A DNA stretch of 64,000 nt from NCBI GenBank assembly GCA_963737145.1, contig CAVTRO010000002.1:186001-250000 (forward strand), written 5' to 3'. Below, piece after piece: positions 36,238-45,580 of this stretch. Both the position numbers and the translations under genes were made by a program. The stretch is from AP-15 sp963737145 (GTDB lineage: Bacteria; Pseudomonadota; Alphaproteobacteria; ATCC43930; CGMCC-115725). Within the stretch, counting starts at the first letter, position 1, and every line of letters starts with the position of its first letter. The notes beneath the pieces were generated by a model. It worked only from the letters and a program-made list of their open reading frames with translations. It had not been told where the DNA came from and made no database searches.

Positions 36238-37002
36238 CGCGAACGCAAGCAGGACACAATCGAGGCTGCGTCGGGGTGGTGGCTCACTTGAAAGCTGGGC
36301 AGCAGTACTCAAGCTATCATGGATCAGTCTCACCGGGTTTGCAGGGCAAACGGCTCGGCAACCCATATCGCCCGGTTCGTGAGAAACGGGTGGCGCCGTA
36401 GCATTCCGGGCTGGCCCTTCGCAAACGGGCGGCTGTCGGTAGCTGTTTGCTGTTCTTGCTGTTTTTTGCAGCGAAACATCGGCGAACCCAATAATTGTCA
36501 ACTGAAAATGCCAGAACCTCTACCGCCCCTCGTCATCCCTATGGTCCGAATCCCACATCGGCGCTTTCCCGAAGTTCATAAGACGCGAACATTGTGGCAA
36601 TTTTAGCGTGGCTTATACTGCAAAGACAGCGTTGCTGCTGCGGAGACAAGCTGACATCCACACACAAAAAACAATCCCGAGCCGGGCAAAGACCAGGTCG
36701 GGCGCACCGGGGAGATTGCGCCGGTGTAGCCGATATCGGAAGCCCATCGCATGCGCCGGCGGGCGGACCACCATTTATGCCTTTGGTTCCCGTGCTCCGA
36801 ACCGCGCAAATGTTACAATGTAGAGCCTGCTCGAATCCCTCACAGCCGGCAGGATCCGTCCGCCGATTCACGGCTGGCTCCCTCTCCGAAGCGGCGTGCG
36901 CACGAGTTTCTCGAAAGCGGACACGTTATCGGGAAGCTGCTGCTGAAACCGTGAAAAAATCGATCCATCGCAAGGAGCAGGCTGGAGGGCACCTTTGCCA
37001 AT
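36238..37002. other. Intergenic region without identified gene
   Basis: About 765 bases carry no frame with recognisable coding content; the open frames there have no ribosome site or family motif. A homopolymer-rich stretch near 36460-36660 stands out in base composition. I see no clear RNA gene. Confidence 0.4.
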
Positions 37003-38048
37003 TCAGACGGCAAGCCGCGCCGGTGGCGCCTCGGCGAACGATGGCATTACCTCGCGTGCGAAGCGGCGCAGGCTCTCGCGGCCTCGCGCGCCGCCACCAG
37101 AGCCGCCGCCGTTGACCAGCACGTAACCAACCCCCGATTCGCACAGCGTCTCGAGCCGCTCGGCAATCTCGCCGGGCGTACCGTACATGGCGCTGACCGC
37201 GTTCACCGTGCGCGGATCACCGGTGGCCCGGTCCGGCCCGCCATGAACGGTGCCGTCCGGCCGCGTCGCCAATTTCAGCTGGCGCATGCGGTTTTGCAGT
37301 CGCCGCTCCATCGCCGCTTCCTTCTCGGCACGGCTATCCGTGACGAAAAACGCTCGGGTGACCCCGACTTGCATCGGGTCGAAGCGGCGTCCGGTTGCTT
37401 CGACGGCGTCCTTGTATACCGCGATTGACCGGCCGACATCCTCGGGCGAAGCGTATTGGCCGAGCAGCAGATTGTAACCCTGTTGCGCGACCCGGCGGAC
37501 CGAGCGCTCCCCGCCGGCGCCCATCCAGATCGGCGGGTGGGGCTTTTGCGCGGTCGGCGGCTCGACGACGATATTGTCGAACTGCCAATAGCTGCCCCGG
37601 TACGAAAACGGCTCTTCGGCGGTCCACGCCTTGAGGATGATGTCGAGGGCTTCGTCGAACCGCGCGTCGGCCTGTTCCATCGGCACGCAGAACCCGGCGA
37701 ACTCGTTGTAGCGATAGCCCTTGCCGATGCCGAAATCGAGCCGGCCCCCGGAGAGAAGATCGAGAGTTGCCGCCTGCTCCGCCAGCAGCACCGGATTGTG
37801 CCACGGGAGTACGATTACCGCAGTGCCGAGCCGAGCCACCGGGTGCGGGCGCCGAGCCAGGTCAACAGGTTGAGTGTCGCCGAGACCTGGCCGTAGCCGG
37901 TGAAATGGTGCTCGACGACGAACGTGCTGTGAAATCCCAGCGCCTCGGCCTCGATGTTGTACTCGATGAAATCGCGAAATCCTTCGGTGCTGTCGAATTC
38001 GGGGCCGCCGCGCCGCGCCGTGGCGCTGCCAAAGAGACCGAACTGCAT
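37003..38048 (-). CDS. LLM-class flavin-dependent oxidoreductase (frameshifted)
   Basis: The N-terminal part (MQFGLFGSATARRGGPEFDS, then HSTFVVEHHFTGYGQVSATL) and the rest (VIVLPWHNPVLLAEQAATLD, then LLSGGRLDFGIGKGYRYNEF, and QKPHPPIWMGAGGERS) are in two frames. Near 37820-37835 the sequence TCGGC is present twice in tandem. Removing one copy gives the normal TRWLGTAVIVLP text, so a 5-base duplication broke the gene. The restored protein of about 347 residues is a bacterial luciferase-like monooxygenase, distinct in sequence from the one at 27122. A read error is less likely because five bases are involved. Confidence 0.82.
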
Positions 38049-38206
38049 TGCTCCGATTTCCTTCCAGCGATCAATTCAGTGTTGAGCTTATCGCGAGCGA
38101 CAATTTCTCCAAATCCTTATCTTGATTATCGCCCCATCGCGGCGGCATAAGGCAAACGTTAACCAAGTGCTCCTCCTCTGCAGCTCCTCAAACTCCAGGT
38201 ACCGCG

Positions 38207-39022
38207 GTGATCCGACGCTCGGCGCTACTGCTCGGCTTGATGCTTGCCGGCTGTGTTCCGCCTGAGGCAGCGCCGCCCCCGGGGGTACTGCCGCGGCCGA
38301 CGGCAGCCCTCGACGCGCACATTCCGCCTTTCGCACGCTGGCCGTATCAGGCCTTCTCGCGCGAGGCGGCGGTTCAAATCGCGTTGCGCGAATGGCGCGC
38401 CTTCGGGCAGCCGATCGTGTATCCGAACATCGAGCTGCCCGAGGACGAGGAACGCGAGGAGGGTCTGTGGCAGCGGGTCGGCGAATATTGGTGGCTGGGT
38501 CTAGACCCGCGCTGGCGCCAGCAAGGCTGGACCGGGATACACGACGAGAACGGCGTCGTTTTCCCGGCCAGCGAAGACGGAAACTACGCGTGGTCGGCTG
38601 CCTTCATTTCCTATGTGATGCGGATTGCCGGCGCGGGGAACCGTTTCCCCTATTCAGAGACCCATTCCGACTACATCAACGCGGCGCGGCGCCACAGTCT
38701 CGGCCTCGAGCCGGGCACCGCGCTCTCGGCCGAACGGGTCGAATTCTATGCGCCGCAGCGCGGTGATCTGATCTGTTACTGGCGAGGCCGGCAGCCGGTT
38801 TCCTATGACGAGCTGCCGACCGGCCGCTTTCCGGGCCATTGCGACATTGTCGTCGCGATCCAGCGGGGTTACCTCGATGTGATCGGCGGCAATGTCGATA
38901 ATGCCGTCGCGATGAAGCACATCCCGACCACCGCCGACGGTCACCTTGCCGGCCCCGACGGCATCGTCATCGACCCCGACCATCGTTATTTCGTGGTATT
39001 GCGGGTCGAATACCTGCGCTGA
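38207..39022 (+). CDS. DUF2272 domain lipoprotein
   Basis: The 271-residue protein starts with a lipobox signal (LLLGLMLAGCVPP), so it is probably anchored in the periplasm. The DUF2272 domain is a CHAP/NlpC-like fold; segments YAWSAAFISYVMRIAG (with the expected Cys replaced), YAPQRGDLICYWRGR and GHCDIVVAIQRGYLDVIGGN fit that fold. A GTG start follows the palindromic ACCGCGG stretch. Such proteins are thought to act on cell-wall peptides, but no activity is proven. Confidence 0.82.
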   Translation: MIRRSALLLGLMLAGCVPPEAAPPPGVLPRPTAALDAHIPPFARWPYQAFSREAAVQIALREWRAFGQPIVYPNIELPEDEEREEGLWQRVGEYWWLGLDPRWRQQGWTGIHDENGVVFPASEDGNYAWSAAFISYVMRIAGAGNRFPYSETHSDYINAARRHSLGLEPGTALSAERVEFYAPQRGDLICYWRGRQPVSYDELPTGRFPGHCDIVVAIQRGYLDVIGGNVDNAVAMKHIPTTADGHLAGPDGIVIDPDHRYFVVLRVEYLR

Positions 39023-39036
39023 ACCGCGAGAAGTCT

Positions 39037-39615
39037 TTAGGGCAGGCCGGCGGCGGCGATTTCCCGGCCGCGTCCCCCCTCGATCATCGCTTCCGCCAGC
39101 CAGGGTTCGCGTTCGAGCGCGCGGCGGTAATGCGCTCGGGCGGCTTCGACGATCTCGCCGTGACGGGCAAGGATTTCATCGCCAAGCTCGAGGATGCGAA
39201 GATTGGGCCAAGCCCGCGGCCGCAGGCGGACGACCTCCCCCAACACCTCGGCGGCCGGCCGGTCGGGGCATGTCTGCGCCATGACCAAGGTTGCCGCCGC
39301 GGTCGAGCGGGATACTCCCGCATGGCAGTGAACGAGGAGGTGTGCCTGTTTGGACACCGCGAGGTCGCGGGAAAAGGCAAGCAGCAGCTCGACGTCCCAG
39401 CGCTCCGGTGCGATCCACCCGGGCTGCGATTCGATCACGTCGTGAAAGCGCAGCCGCAGCCGCCGGTTGAGGTCGAACCTGCTCAGAGAATTCGGCTCAG
39501 GCCAGCCGGGGTCGAGGATCGAGAGCACATGCGTCACGCCTCCGGCGCAATGGCCCTCCAGCTCTTCGATCCCGCAAATCGTTAACTGGAACGGCATGAG
39601 CTGCAATTCGGCCAC
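39037..39615 (-). CDS. Dual-specificity/tyrosine phosphatase-like protein
   Basis: The product has about 192 residues. The phosphatase P-loop HCHAGVSRST (HCx5R) is present and intact, preceded by AHLLV and followed by AAATLVMAQT. The general-acid region may lie in RFHDVIESQPGW. I prefer GTG 39615, which has GGAGG upstream; ATG 39597 is possible. Such proteins occur as stand-alone phosphatases in alphaproteobacteria and may act on phosphotyrosine or inositol phosphates. It faces the DUF2272 gene. Confidence 0.8.
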   Translation of the reverse strand: MAELQLMPFQLTICGIEELEGHCAGGVTHVLSILDPGWPEPNSLSRFDLNRRLRLRFHDVIESQPGWIAPERWDVELLLAFSRDLAVSKQAHLLVHCHAGVSRSTAAATLVMAQTCPDRPAAEVLGEVVRLRPRAWPNLRILELGDEILARHGEIVEAARAHYRRALEREPWLAEAMIEGGRGREIAAAGLP

Positions 39616-39753
39616 CCTTCGGATCCTCCGTTTAGCGATGCTGGAGATCAGAATATCGCAGGGTTGTGGCAAATCTGTGCACGATCCGCGCGCCGATCGA
39701 ACCACCAGTGTGGTTCATCAATGTCATGCCAGAATGCTCTGCTCGCAACTTTG

Positions 39754-40461
39754 TCAACCATCGGACCAGGCGGCTCCCCAGCGGTCGGCGTGCGCAATTT
39801 CGGTCAGCGGGCGGCGGGTCAACGGTCCGAATTTGTCGATCGGCCAGCCGACCGGCATCAACGCCCAGGTCGAGACATCCTCGGGAATCCCGAGAAGCGC
39901 CTTGACCTCGTTCTCGCAGCGGATGTGGTTGGTGGTGATGACGGTGCCGAGCCCGAGGCCACGGCAGGTCAGAAGGATGTTCTGCACCGCAGGGTAAATG
40001 CTGGCGCCGCGGATACGCTCGGCATAGGCGGCCTCTTCCTCCCAGCCCGCAGCAATGTCGGGCGGCAGGGATTCGCGTGGGGGCAAAACGGGGCGATGCG
40101 AGCAGGGGACGATCAGCACCGGGGCATCACCCATATGGTCCCAGAGATATTTGCCGGCGGTCATCAACCGAGCATATTGCTGCTCGGTAAGATGAGGCGG
40201 GCGGCCCCGCGCCGTATAGACCGCCTCTGCGATATCGGATGCCTTGCGGTAGATGACGCCGAGCTGGCGCCTCAGGTCCGGGTCGCGCACGACGACAAAG
40301 GCCCAGCTCTGAGCATTGCCGCCCGACGGTGCGCGGATCGCGGCGTCGAGGATCCTGGTGATCAGCTCTTCCGGGACCGCATCGGGTTTGAGGCGGCGGA
40401 TCGATCGCGCCGAATAGATCGCCTCAAACAAACCGATTTCCGGAAGTCCGATCTGGGCCAT
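39754..40461 (-). CDS. Nitroreductase-family FMN oxidoreductase
   Basis: The 235-residue protein has the family start EAIYSARSIRRLKPDAVPEE and the FMN-binding RAPSGGNAQSWAFVVVRD. The middle is YLWDHMGDAPVLIVPCSHRP, and the C-terminal part ASIYPAVQNILLTCRGLGLG is diagnostic. ATG 40461 has AGGAGG upstream; the longer frame is upstream repeat sequence. Nitroreductases reduce quinones, flavins or nitro compounds with NAD(P)H. The physiological substrate is unknown. Confidence 0.9.
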   Translation of the reverse strand: MAQIGLPEIGLFEAIYSARSIRRLKPDAVPEELITRILDAAIRAPSGGNAQSWAFVVVRDPDLRRQLGVIYRKASDIAEAVYTARGRPPHLTEQQYARLMTAGKYLWDHMGDAPVLIVPCSHRPVLPPRESLPPDIAAGWEEEAAYAERIRGASIYPAVQNILLTCRGLGLGTVITTNHIRCENEVKALLGIPEDVSTWALMPVGWPIDKFGPLTRRPLTEIAHADRWGAAWSDG

Positions 40462-40530
40462 TGACCGCCTCCTTACGAGTTGTTCACCGGCCGACCCGGC
40501 CAACCCGCTCCTGGATGACACAGCCAGAGC

Positions 40531-40610
40531 GCTTTCCCGGCGAAAGCCGGGATCCATTTATCCCGCGCTCGTGCCGCCGGGAGATAGACCCCGGCTTTCG
40601 CCGGAGAAGA
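40531..40610. repeat. Pair of opposed GAAA-loop hairpins
   Basis: The first hairpin has stem TCCCGGC/GCCGGGA (40535-40552) around GAAA. The second is the same type on the other strand (CCGGC-TTTC-GCCGG, 40591-40604). Two inverted copies separated by about 40 bases form a REP/BIME-like unit between two genes. Confidence 0.7.
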
Positions 40611-40651
40611 GTTCCCATATGGTTTGTCGTCACGAAACATCTTGTTTCTTT

Positions 40652-41500
40652 TTAGTCGACCGGGACCAGCAGCCGGGTGGCAGCTGCCCGGAGGCGCTCC
40701 GGCAAAGCGGCGGGCCGCCTGGTGTCGAGATCGAGCTGTACCCCGAATTGTCCGAGGCGGGCGTATTCAGTTCCAGTGGTCGGATTACCGATCCGATGAA
40801 CGAACCGAATCGACGAATTGCCGAGATGCACGATGCCCGTTTCGACGAGGACCGGATCGCCTGATTGCGGCGAGCAGGTCACGCGCAGGGCGAGCTCGAA
40901 TGTCGAATAACCGCGGCGCTCGGTTTTCATGTAGGCGGATGTCGCGCCGATGGCCACGAGCGCCTGGATCGACGCGGCCGTGAAGCGGTGGACAAACGCC
41001 GAGAGCGCGAGCCTCCCGCCCGAATCCAAATCCATCGGCTTGACCCGATCGCGCACCGTCGGAATAAACTGCTCGAATGCAGCCGGCTCGGGACGGCGTT
41101 CGACAGAGGGACCCAGCCAGGCCACGAGGCGTCCACCGACTGCCTCGCGAAGATCCCGCGGCAATGGTGCCGCCGCGTGATCAAGGGTCTCCTCGACCCA
41201 AGCCGTGACTTCGCCATCGGCGGAGTCGACGATCTGGTGGCCAAACCGCACCGAGTTTTCCTCCAGTGCGATAGGAGCGCTCAGGATGTGAAAGCTGGCG
41301 CCGGCACGAAGCTCGCGGACGAACCGGACGTCAAAGCGGCGCTGGGCGGAGCCGGCAAGATCGCGCAAGCCCAGGTTTTCCGTCATCGTCACGGCCGCAT
41401 CAGCGAGCCGGTCGAAATAATAGGCGATCGTGAAATGTTCGGTGACGTCGCACTCCCACGGGGACACGACGCTGCGACAGGTTTCGGTCCAGGCCGCCAT
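40652..41500 (-). CDS. Acyl-CoA thioesterase-like protein (hot-dog fold)
   Basis: The 282-residue protein looks like two fused hot-dog domains. The first starts VVSPWECDVTEHFTIAYYFD and contains FVRELRAGASFHILSAPIAL. The second contains FVHRFTAASIQALVAIG and VLVETGIVHLGNSSIRFVHR. The text DVTEHFTIAYYFDR is typical of 4-hydroxybenzoyl-CoA-type thioesterases. It probably hydrolyses a short acyl-CoA. GGAG lies before ATG 41500. Confidence 0.82.
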   Translation of the reverse strand: MAAWTETCRSVVSPWECDVTEHFTIAYYFDRLADAAVTMTENLGLRDLAGSAQRRFDVRFVRELRAGASFHILSAPIALEENSVRFGHQIVDSADGEVTAWVEETLDHAAAPLPRDLREAVGGRLVAWLGPSVERRPEPAAFEQFIPTVRDRVKPMDLDSGGRLALSAFVHRFTAASIQALVAIGATSAYMKTERRGYSTFELALRVTCSPQSGDPVLVETGIVHLGNSSIRFVHRIGNPTTGTEYARLGQFGVQLDLDTRRPAALPERLRAAATRLLVPVD

Positions 41501-41590
41501 CGCTCAAGCTCCAAAAACCGGGTTTCCACCACCGCTTGCAGGGGGATGCGGCTATTCACTACGTCAATTTGTCCATTTCAGGATAGCGAG

Positions 41591-42342
41591 ATGAAGGACG
41601 GCGAGAACCGGCCGCCGCATTCCAGGCAGCTGTTGCGGATTTGCGGGCTTGCAGCGGTGGCTTTGTTCGCGCGCGATCCGCGGCGGGTCGAGCGGCTATT
41701 CTTCGAGGACAAGGTCAAGGGCGAGGTCGGGCCGTTCTGCCGCGCGCTCGCCCGCGCCGCAAACCATATCGCCAAGTGAACAAGGCCGAGCTCGCATGCG
41801 TCGCCGGCACTCCCTTGCACGGCGGTCTGGTGGCGATCGCCGCGCCGCAGCCATTGGCCGGCTTCGATCGAAACGCCGTCCGGAGCTGGGCGAAGAGCGG
41901 CAAGCCGCTCATTATCCTCGACGGTATCGGCAAACCCCATAACCTTGGAGCGATAGCCCGCAGCGCGGCTTCTTCGTGCTCGAGCGGATCATTCTGGCCG
42001 ACCGGCCCGACCAGGCATTGCCATCGGATGCCAGTTACCGCGTAGCGGAAGGCGGGTTGGAGCACCTGGATTTGCACCGCGCGCCGCTCCCGGCCGCTCT
42101 CGTCGAACTGCGGCCGGACTATCGCGTGATCGGCGCCGCCCTCGGGCACGCTCCGCTGCCTGACAGGTTGGAAAGCGGGCCCCCGGTCGCGCTGGTTTTC
42201 GGCAATGAGGAGGCCGGTCTCGATCCCGCCACGATGGCCGCTTGTGATCAGATTTGATCGATCCCCGGCAGCGGCCGCGTGCAGTCACTCAACCGTGGCC
42301 GCGGCGGCGGCTATCCTGCTCTATCTGCTGACCCGTCCCTGA
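41591..42342 (+). pseudogene. SpoU/TrmH-family RNA 2'-O-methyltransferase, multiply broken
   Basis: Three frames carry matching parts. Frame 1 has LLRICGLAAVALFARDPRRV. Frame 2 has NKAELACVAGTPLHGGLVAI and KPLIILDGIGKPHNLGAIAR. Frame 3 has RVIGAALGHAPLPDRLESGP and VALVFGNEEAGLDPATMAAC. The SpoU knot motifs (GNEEAGLDP, then IPGSGRVQSLN) are recognisable. Lesions are near 41757, 41968, an in-frame TGA at about 42253, and a one-base shift near 42293. With at least four faults it is almost surely a dead gene. Confidence 0.82.
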
Positions 42343-42375
42343 CGAGCGCATCTCCGGAATTCATTGCGACGGCAG

Positions 42376-43938
42376 TCACGCATAGCTGGGTTCGGCCACC
42401 GCCGCCGACCACGGCGACATTACGTCGGATATGCCGTGATTCACCGAATCGGCGCCGCGCAGGACCAGGTTCGGGCAGGCAAAGCGGGGCGGAAAAACCG
42501 TGTGCTCCACCGGCATCGCTCCCCGTTGCCGACAGAGCCACTCGAGGATCTCGGCGGGAAGCCGGCGGTCGATGCCGAACCGCTCGCTGCCGTTGACGTC
42601 GATCCGCGGATGGTGGGCGGCGGTCTCGGGATCCATGCCGAAATCGACGATGAAGCTTGCCAATTGCAGCACCGCCCCGACAATCCGGCGGCCTCCGGAA
42701 GCACCGATGCCGAACCAGGGCTGACCGTCGCGCGCCACCACGACCGGACACATATTGGTCAGCGCGCGTTTGCCCGGCCCGATCGAGTTAGCCCGGCCGG
42801 GACGCGGGTCGAACCACATCACGCCGTTATTCATCAGGATGCCGGTGCCGGGCAGCACATAGCGGCTGCCGAATGACGACAGGAGCGTCGTCGTCAATGC
42901 CGCGATCCCGCCCTGACGGTCGATGGCGGTAATATGCGTCGTCGAGGTCCGCGAACCGGTTTCGACATCGCCCATCGTGTCGAGCCGCTCCGCGTAGGCT
43001 TGCCGGAGCGCCTCGACGAGCGCCTCGAAGTAATCGCCATCGGGTGTGCCGGCGAATTTCCGTTCGCCGAGCGTACGAAGAATCCCCGCGAGGGTGGGTC
43101 CGGCGGTCATCCCGGGGGTCGTCTGGAACGTCACCCCACGATAGGGGATGTCGAGCGACGGCACGATGCGTGCCCGGCAACCCGCCAGATCCTCGGTTGA
43201 GAGGACACCGCCGCCGGCCCGCGTGTCGGCGCCAATCGACCGCGCGATCTCCCCCTCATAGAAATCCGCAGGTCCGGTTTCGGCGAGCCTCTCGAGAGTA
43301 TCGGTGAGATGACCGAGCGGCAGGCTCATGCTGTCGCTGTCGGGAGGGCAGACCGGCGGCAGATCGTCCGGCAGCCAGACCCGCCGGCTCTCTTCATAGC
43401 GACGCAAATCCGCCGCAGCACTCGCGACCTTCAGCGTCGTGAACCAGTCGACCGGCAAGCCCGCGCGGGCAAGCCCGATCGCCGGTTTCACCAGGTCGCG
43501 CCACGGCAGGCGCCCAAAACGCTCGACCGCCAGAGCATAGCCGCGGATAGCGCCAGGGATCGCAAAGGAGAGCGGGCCGTGCATGTTGCGGTCGCCGACG
43601 ACCTGCGGCCAGGTGAACAGCTCGGTCCTCATCTCCCCGGTCAACGGAAACGCGACGGGATCGAGGCCGTGCGGCGCCACCGGACCGAAATCGACGATTT
43701 CGGCACGGTCGGCGCCTGGCTGGTGCACGACCATGAACCCGATCCCGCCGAGGCCGCTGTTCCACGGCTCCACCGCGGCGAGCGCAAAAGCGGTGGCGAC
43801 AACGGCGTCGACCGCGCTGCCGCCCGCCTGCAACGCCTCAGCGCCAACCCGGGCGGCGGCGCCGTTTTGCGATGCGACGATACCACCGCGCGACGATGCC
43901 GGCGGTTTGCGAATATCCCAGTTCTGCGTCAGATGCAT
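42376..43938 (-). CDS. Gamma-glutamyltransferase/cephalosporin acylase family protein
   Basis: The 520-residue Ntn-hydrolase-type protein shows the N-terminal part GGIVASQNGAAARVGAEALQ, AGGSAVDAVVATAFALAAVE and GGIGFMVVH. The nucleophile Thr is at the start of the small subunit in GSRTSTTHITAIDRQGG, and PGTGILMNNGVMWFDPRPG follows. GGT cleaves gamma-glutamyl bonds in glutathione. There is no obvious signal peptide, so a cytoplasmic member or an unusual export route is possible. The autoprocessing site looks intact. Confidence 0.9.
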   Translation of the reverse strand: MHLTQNWDIRKPPASSRGGIVASQNGAAARVGAEALQAGGSAVDAVVATAFALAAVEPWNSGLGGIGFMVVHQPGADRAEIVDFGPVAPHGLDPVAFPLTGEMRTELFTWPQVVGDRNMHGPLSFAIPGAIRGYALAVERFGRLPWRDLVKPAIGLARAGLPVDWFTTLKVASAAADLRRYEESRRVWLPDDLPPVCPPDSDSMSLPLGHLTDTLERLAETGPADFYEGEIARSIGADTRAGGGVLSTEDLAGCRARIVPSLDIPYRGVTFQTTPGMTAGPTLAGILRTLGERKFAGTPDGDYFEALVEALRQAYAERLDTMGDVETGSRTSTTHITAIDRQGGIAALTTTLLSSFGSRYVLPGTGILMNNGVMWFDPRPGRANSIGPGKRALTNMCPVVVARDGQPWFGIGASGGRRIVGAVLQLASFIVDFGMDPETAAHHPRIDVNGSERFGIDRRLPAEILEWLCRQRGAMPVEHTVFPPRFACPNLVLRGADSVNHGISDVMSPWSAAVAEPSYA

Positions 43939-43951
43939 CCTGGCCTGCCGC

Positions 43952-44344
43952 TCAGGTTACGGTGATCGAATCAACCCGATTGGGATAAAAGGCGTAATAG
44001 CCGGCAAGTCGAGACACTTCGTCATAGGGCGAGGAATAGGCCCATACGGCGTTCTCTGATCGCCGGACGGAGCCGGCGTCGGCCGGAACTTCAATCGTCC
44101 AGTACGACGCTTCGCCCTTGTACGGGCACCGCGTGTGCTGTTCCGTCGGACGCATCAAATCGAGCCGCACGTCCTTTTCCGGCACGTAGTAAACTGGGCC
44201 GTGGTCGGTCTCTTCGATCCGCAGCGCTTCGCTGCTATCGGCGATCGTCACGCCGCCGAATTTGACCGTGACGCGCCGGCTTTCTAAGAGCAGGTCGACG
44301 TGATGATCGGGCTTGCTGACAAAGCCCGGGGCAGGGTTCGGCAT
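43952..44344 (-). CDS. DUF427 domain protein
   Basis: The 130-residue protein starts at ATG 44344, preceded by AAGGAAG. It contains the DUF427 (NTP-transferase-like fold) signatures RRVTVKFGGVTIADSSEALR, HGPVYYVPEKDVRLDLM and HTRCPYKGEASYWTIEV. Members are common in alphaproteobacteria and actinobacteria with unknown function. The longer frame upstream belongs to no gene. Confidence 0.88.
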   Translation of the reverse strand: MPNPAPGFVSKPDHHVDLLLESRRVTVKFGGVTIADSSEALRIEETDHGPVYYVPEKDVRLDLMRPTEQHTRCPYKGEASYWTIEVPADAGSVRRSENAVWAYSSPYDEVSRLAGYYAFYPNRVDSITVT

Positions 44345-44367
44345 GTTCGGCTTCCTTGGATGTGGAT

Positions 44368-44643
44368 TCAGTGTTGCCGCGACTTGCGAGGCGCCGGCGC
44401 ACCCTCGCCGCCAAACGAGGCGACGCAGCTTGCATGCAATTCCGCATCGGTAATGGGGCCGCATTCTTGCTGCATGCGCTTTGCGCGGAACGAGGAGTTG
44501 CTTTGCAACACCTGCTCGTATGTTTGGCTCTGCTTCACGTTGGCTGCCGCGCCCGGGTCGGGCGGCGTCTGCTGCGCAGAGGCGCCGCCGATAGGGGCGA
44601 AGCTCAGCGTCGCAGCGAGCACCCACGAGATTTGTCTAGGCAT
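44368..44643 (-). CDS. Small secreted protein (91 aa)
   Basis: A signal peptide (ISWVLAATLSFAPIGGASAQ) is followed by a polar mature part with SNSSFRAKRMQQECGPITDA and a pair of Cys residues that could form a disulfide. GGAGGGAG lies eight bases before the chosen ATG 44643. No family is recognised. It may be periplasmic. Confidence 0.6.
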   Translation of the reverse strand: MPRQISWVLAATLSFAPIGGASAQQTPPDPGAAANVKQSQTYEQVLQSNSSFRAKRMQQECGPITDAELHASCVASFGGEGAPAPRKSRQH

Positions 44644-44702
44644 TAGCATCACTCCCTCCGCATTGTTCCGAGTGCGGATCATGGCGCGAGATCGAGCTTT
44701 GC

Positions 44703-45449
44703 TCAATCGGCCATCGTCAATCCGCCGCTGACGCTCAGCACCTGGCCGGTAATGTAGTCCGACCGGCGGCTCAAAAAAAACAGCACCGCTTGGGCGATCT
44801 CGATCGGTTCCGCGATCCGGCGGAACGGGATGGCGCGGGTCAACGCCTCCTTCATGGGCTCCGGCTGCCGCTGGAACAGCGGCGTATCGGTCGGACCGGG
44901 GCAGACGCAATTGACGTTGATCTGATAGCGGGCGAGCTCGCGCGCGAGCGATTTGGTGAAGGCGATCAGCCCGCCCTTGGCGGCGGCATAGACCGTTTCT
45001 CCCATGCTGCCGACCCGCCCTGCATCGCTCGAGATATTGACGATCTTGCCGGCGCGCGCCGCCACCATCGGCGACAATACGTCCCGGGTCAGGCGGACTG
45101 CGCCCATCAGATTGATCGCGACAACGCGATCCCACATCTCCGGTGGATTTTCGAGAAACGGCTGGATCTGGTCCCAACCGGCGCCGTTGACCAAACCGTC
45201 GATACGCCCGGTCCGCTGATGAACGGCAGCTGCGAAACCCGCGATCGACGAGGCATCGGTCAGGTCAAGCGGCAGGTATTCGATCGCCAGCCGTTCTGCA
45301 GCGGCTTCCGCCGCGGTCGCCCGCCCGCCCGCCTCGTCGACATCTCCAACAAAGACCCTTGCGCCCTCGCGAGCCAGCAGAAGGGCGGTAGCCCTTCCGA
45401 TCCCGGAGGCGCCGCCGGTAACGACGACGCTCTGGCCTTGCATCTCCAT
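44703..45449 (-). CDS. SDR family oxidoreductase
   Basis: The 248-residue classical SDR has the cofactor motif TGGASGIGRA at 12-21, the NNAG equivalent as VNGAGWDQ, the active-site Ser in NISSDAGRV, and YAAAK for the Tyr/Lys pair. The text resembles 2-hydroxycyclohexane-carboxyl-CoA dehydrogenase (BadH) and 3-oxoacyl-ACP reductases (CPGPTDTPLFQ, LSVSGGLTMAD). It begins upstream of the 15-base tandem array. Its role beside the capsule cluster is uncertain. Confidence 0.88.
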   Translation of the reverse strand: MEMQGQSVVVTGGASGIGRATALLLAREGARVFVGDVDEAGGRATAAEAAAERLAIEYLPLDLTDASSIAGFAAAVHQRTGRIDGLVNGAGWDQIQPFLENPPEMWDRVVAINLMGAVRLTRDVLSPMVAARAGKIVNISSDAGRVGSMGETVYAAAKGGLIAFTKSLARELARYQINVNCVCPGPTDTPLFQRQPEPMKEALTRAIPFRRIAEPIEIAQAVLFFLSRRSDYITGQVLSVSGGLTMAD

Positions 45450-45474
45450 ACTGTCCTCACTGCTGCGCCCGCGG

Positions 45475-45580
45475 CGTGATCAGCGGGCCTTGATCCAGCG
45501 GGCCTTGATCCAGCGGGCCTTGATCCAGCGGGCCTTGATCCAGCGGGCCTTGATCCAGCGGGCCGTGATCAGCGGGCCGT
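45475..45580. repeat. 15-base minisatellite seeded by the rkpI-like stop codon
   Basis: CAGCGGGCC recurs seven times, at 45481, 45496, 45511, 45526, 45541, 45556 and 45570, mostly with period 15 (unit TTGATCCAGCGGGCC). On the minus strand the last copy includes the gene's own GCCCGCTGA end, so the array probably grew from it. It lies between the sulfatase-fold gene and the SDR start. Confidence 0.92.

Noticed and set aside
36594..37115. Plus-strand frame of 173 codons
   Set aside because: It overlaps the real LLM gene end on the other strand and starts in low-complexity sequence without a ribosome site.
45475..45580. CRISPR-like array
   Set aside because: The units are 15 bases, directly adjacent, with no unique spacers, so this is a minisatellite.
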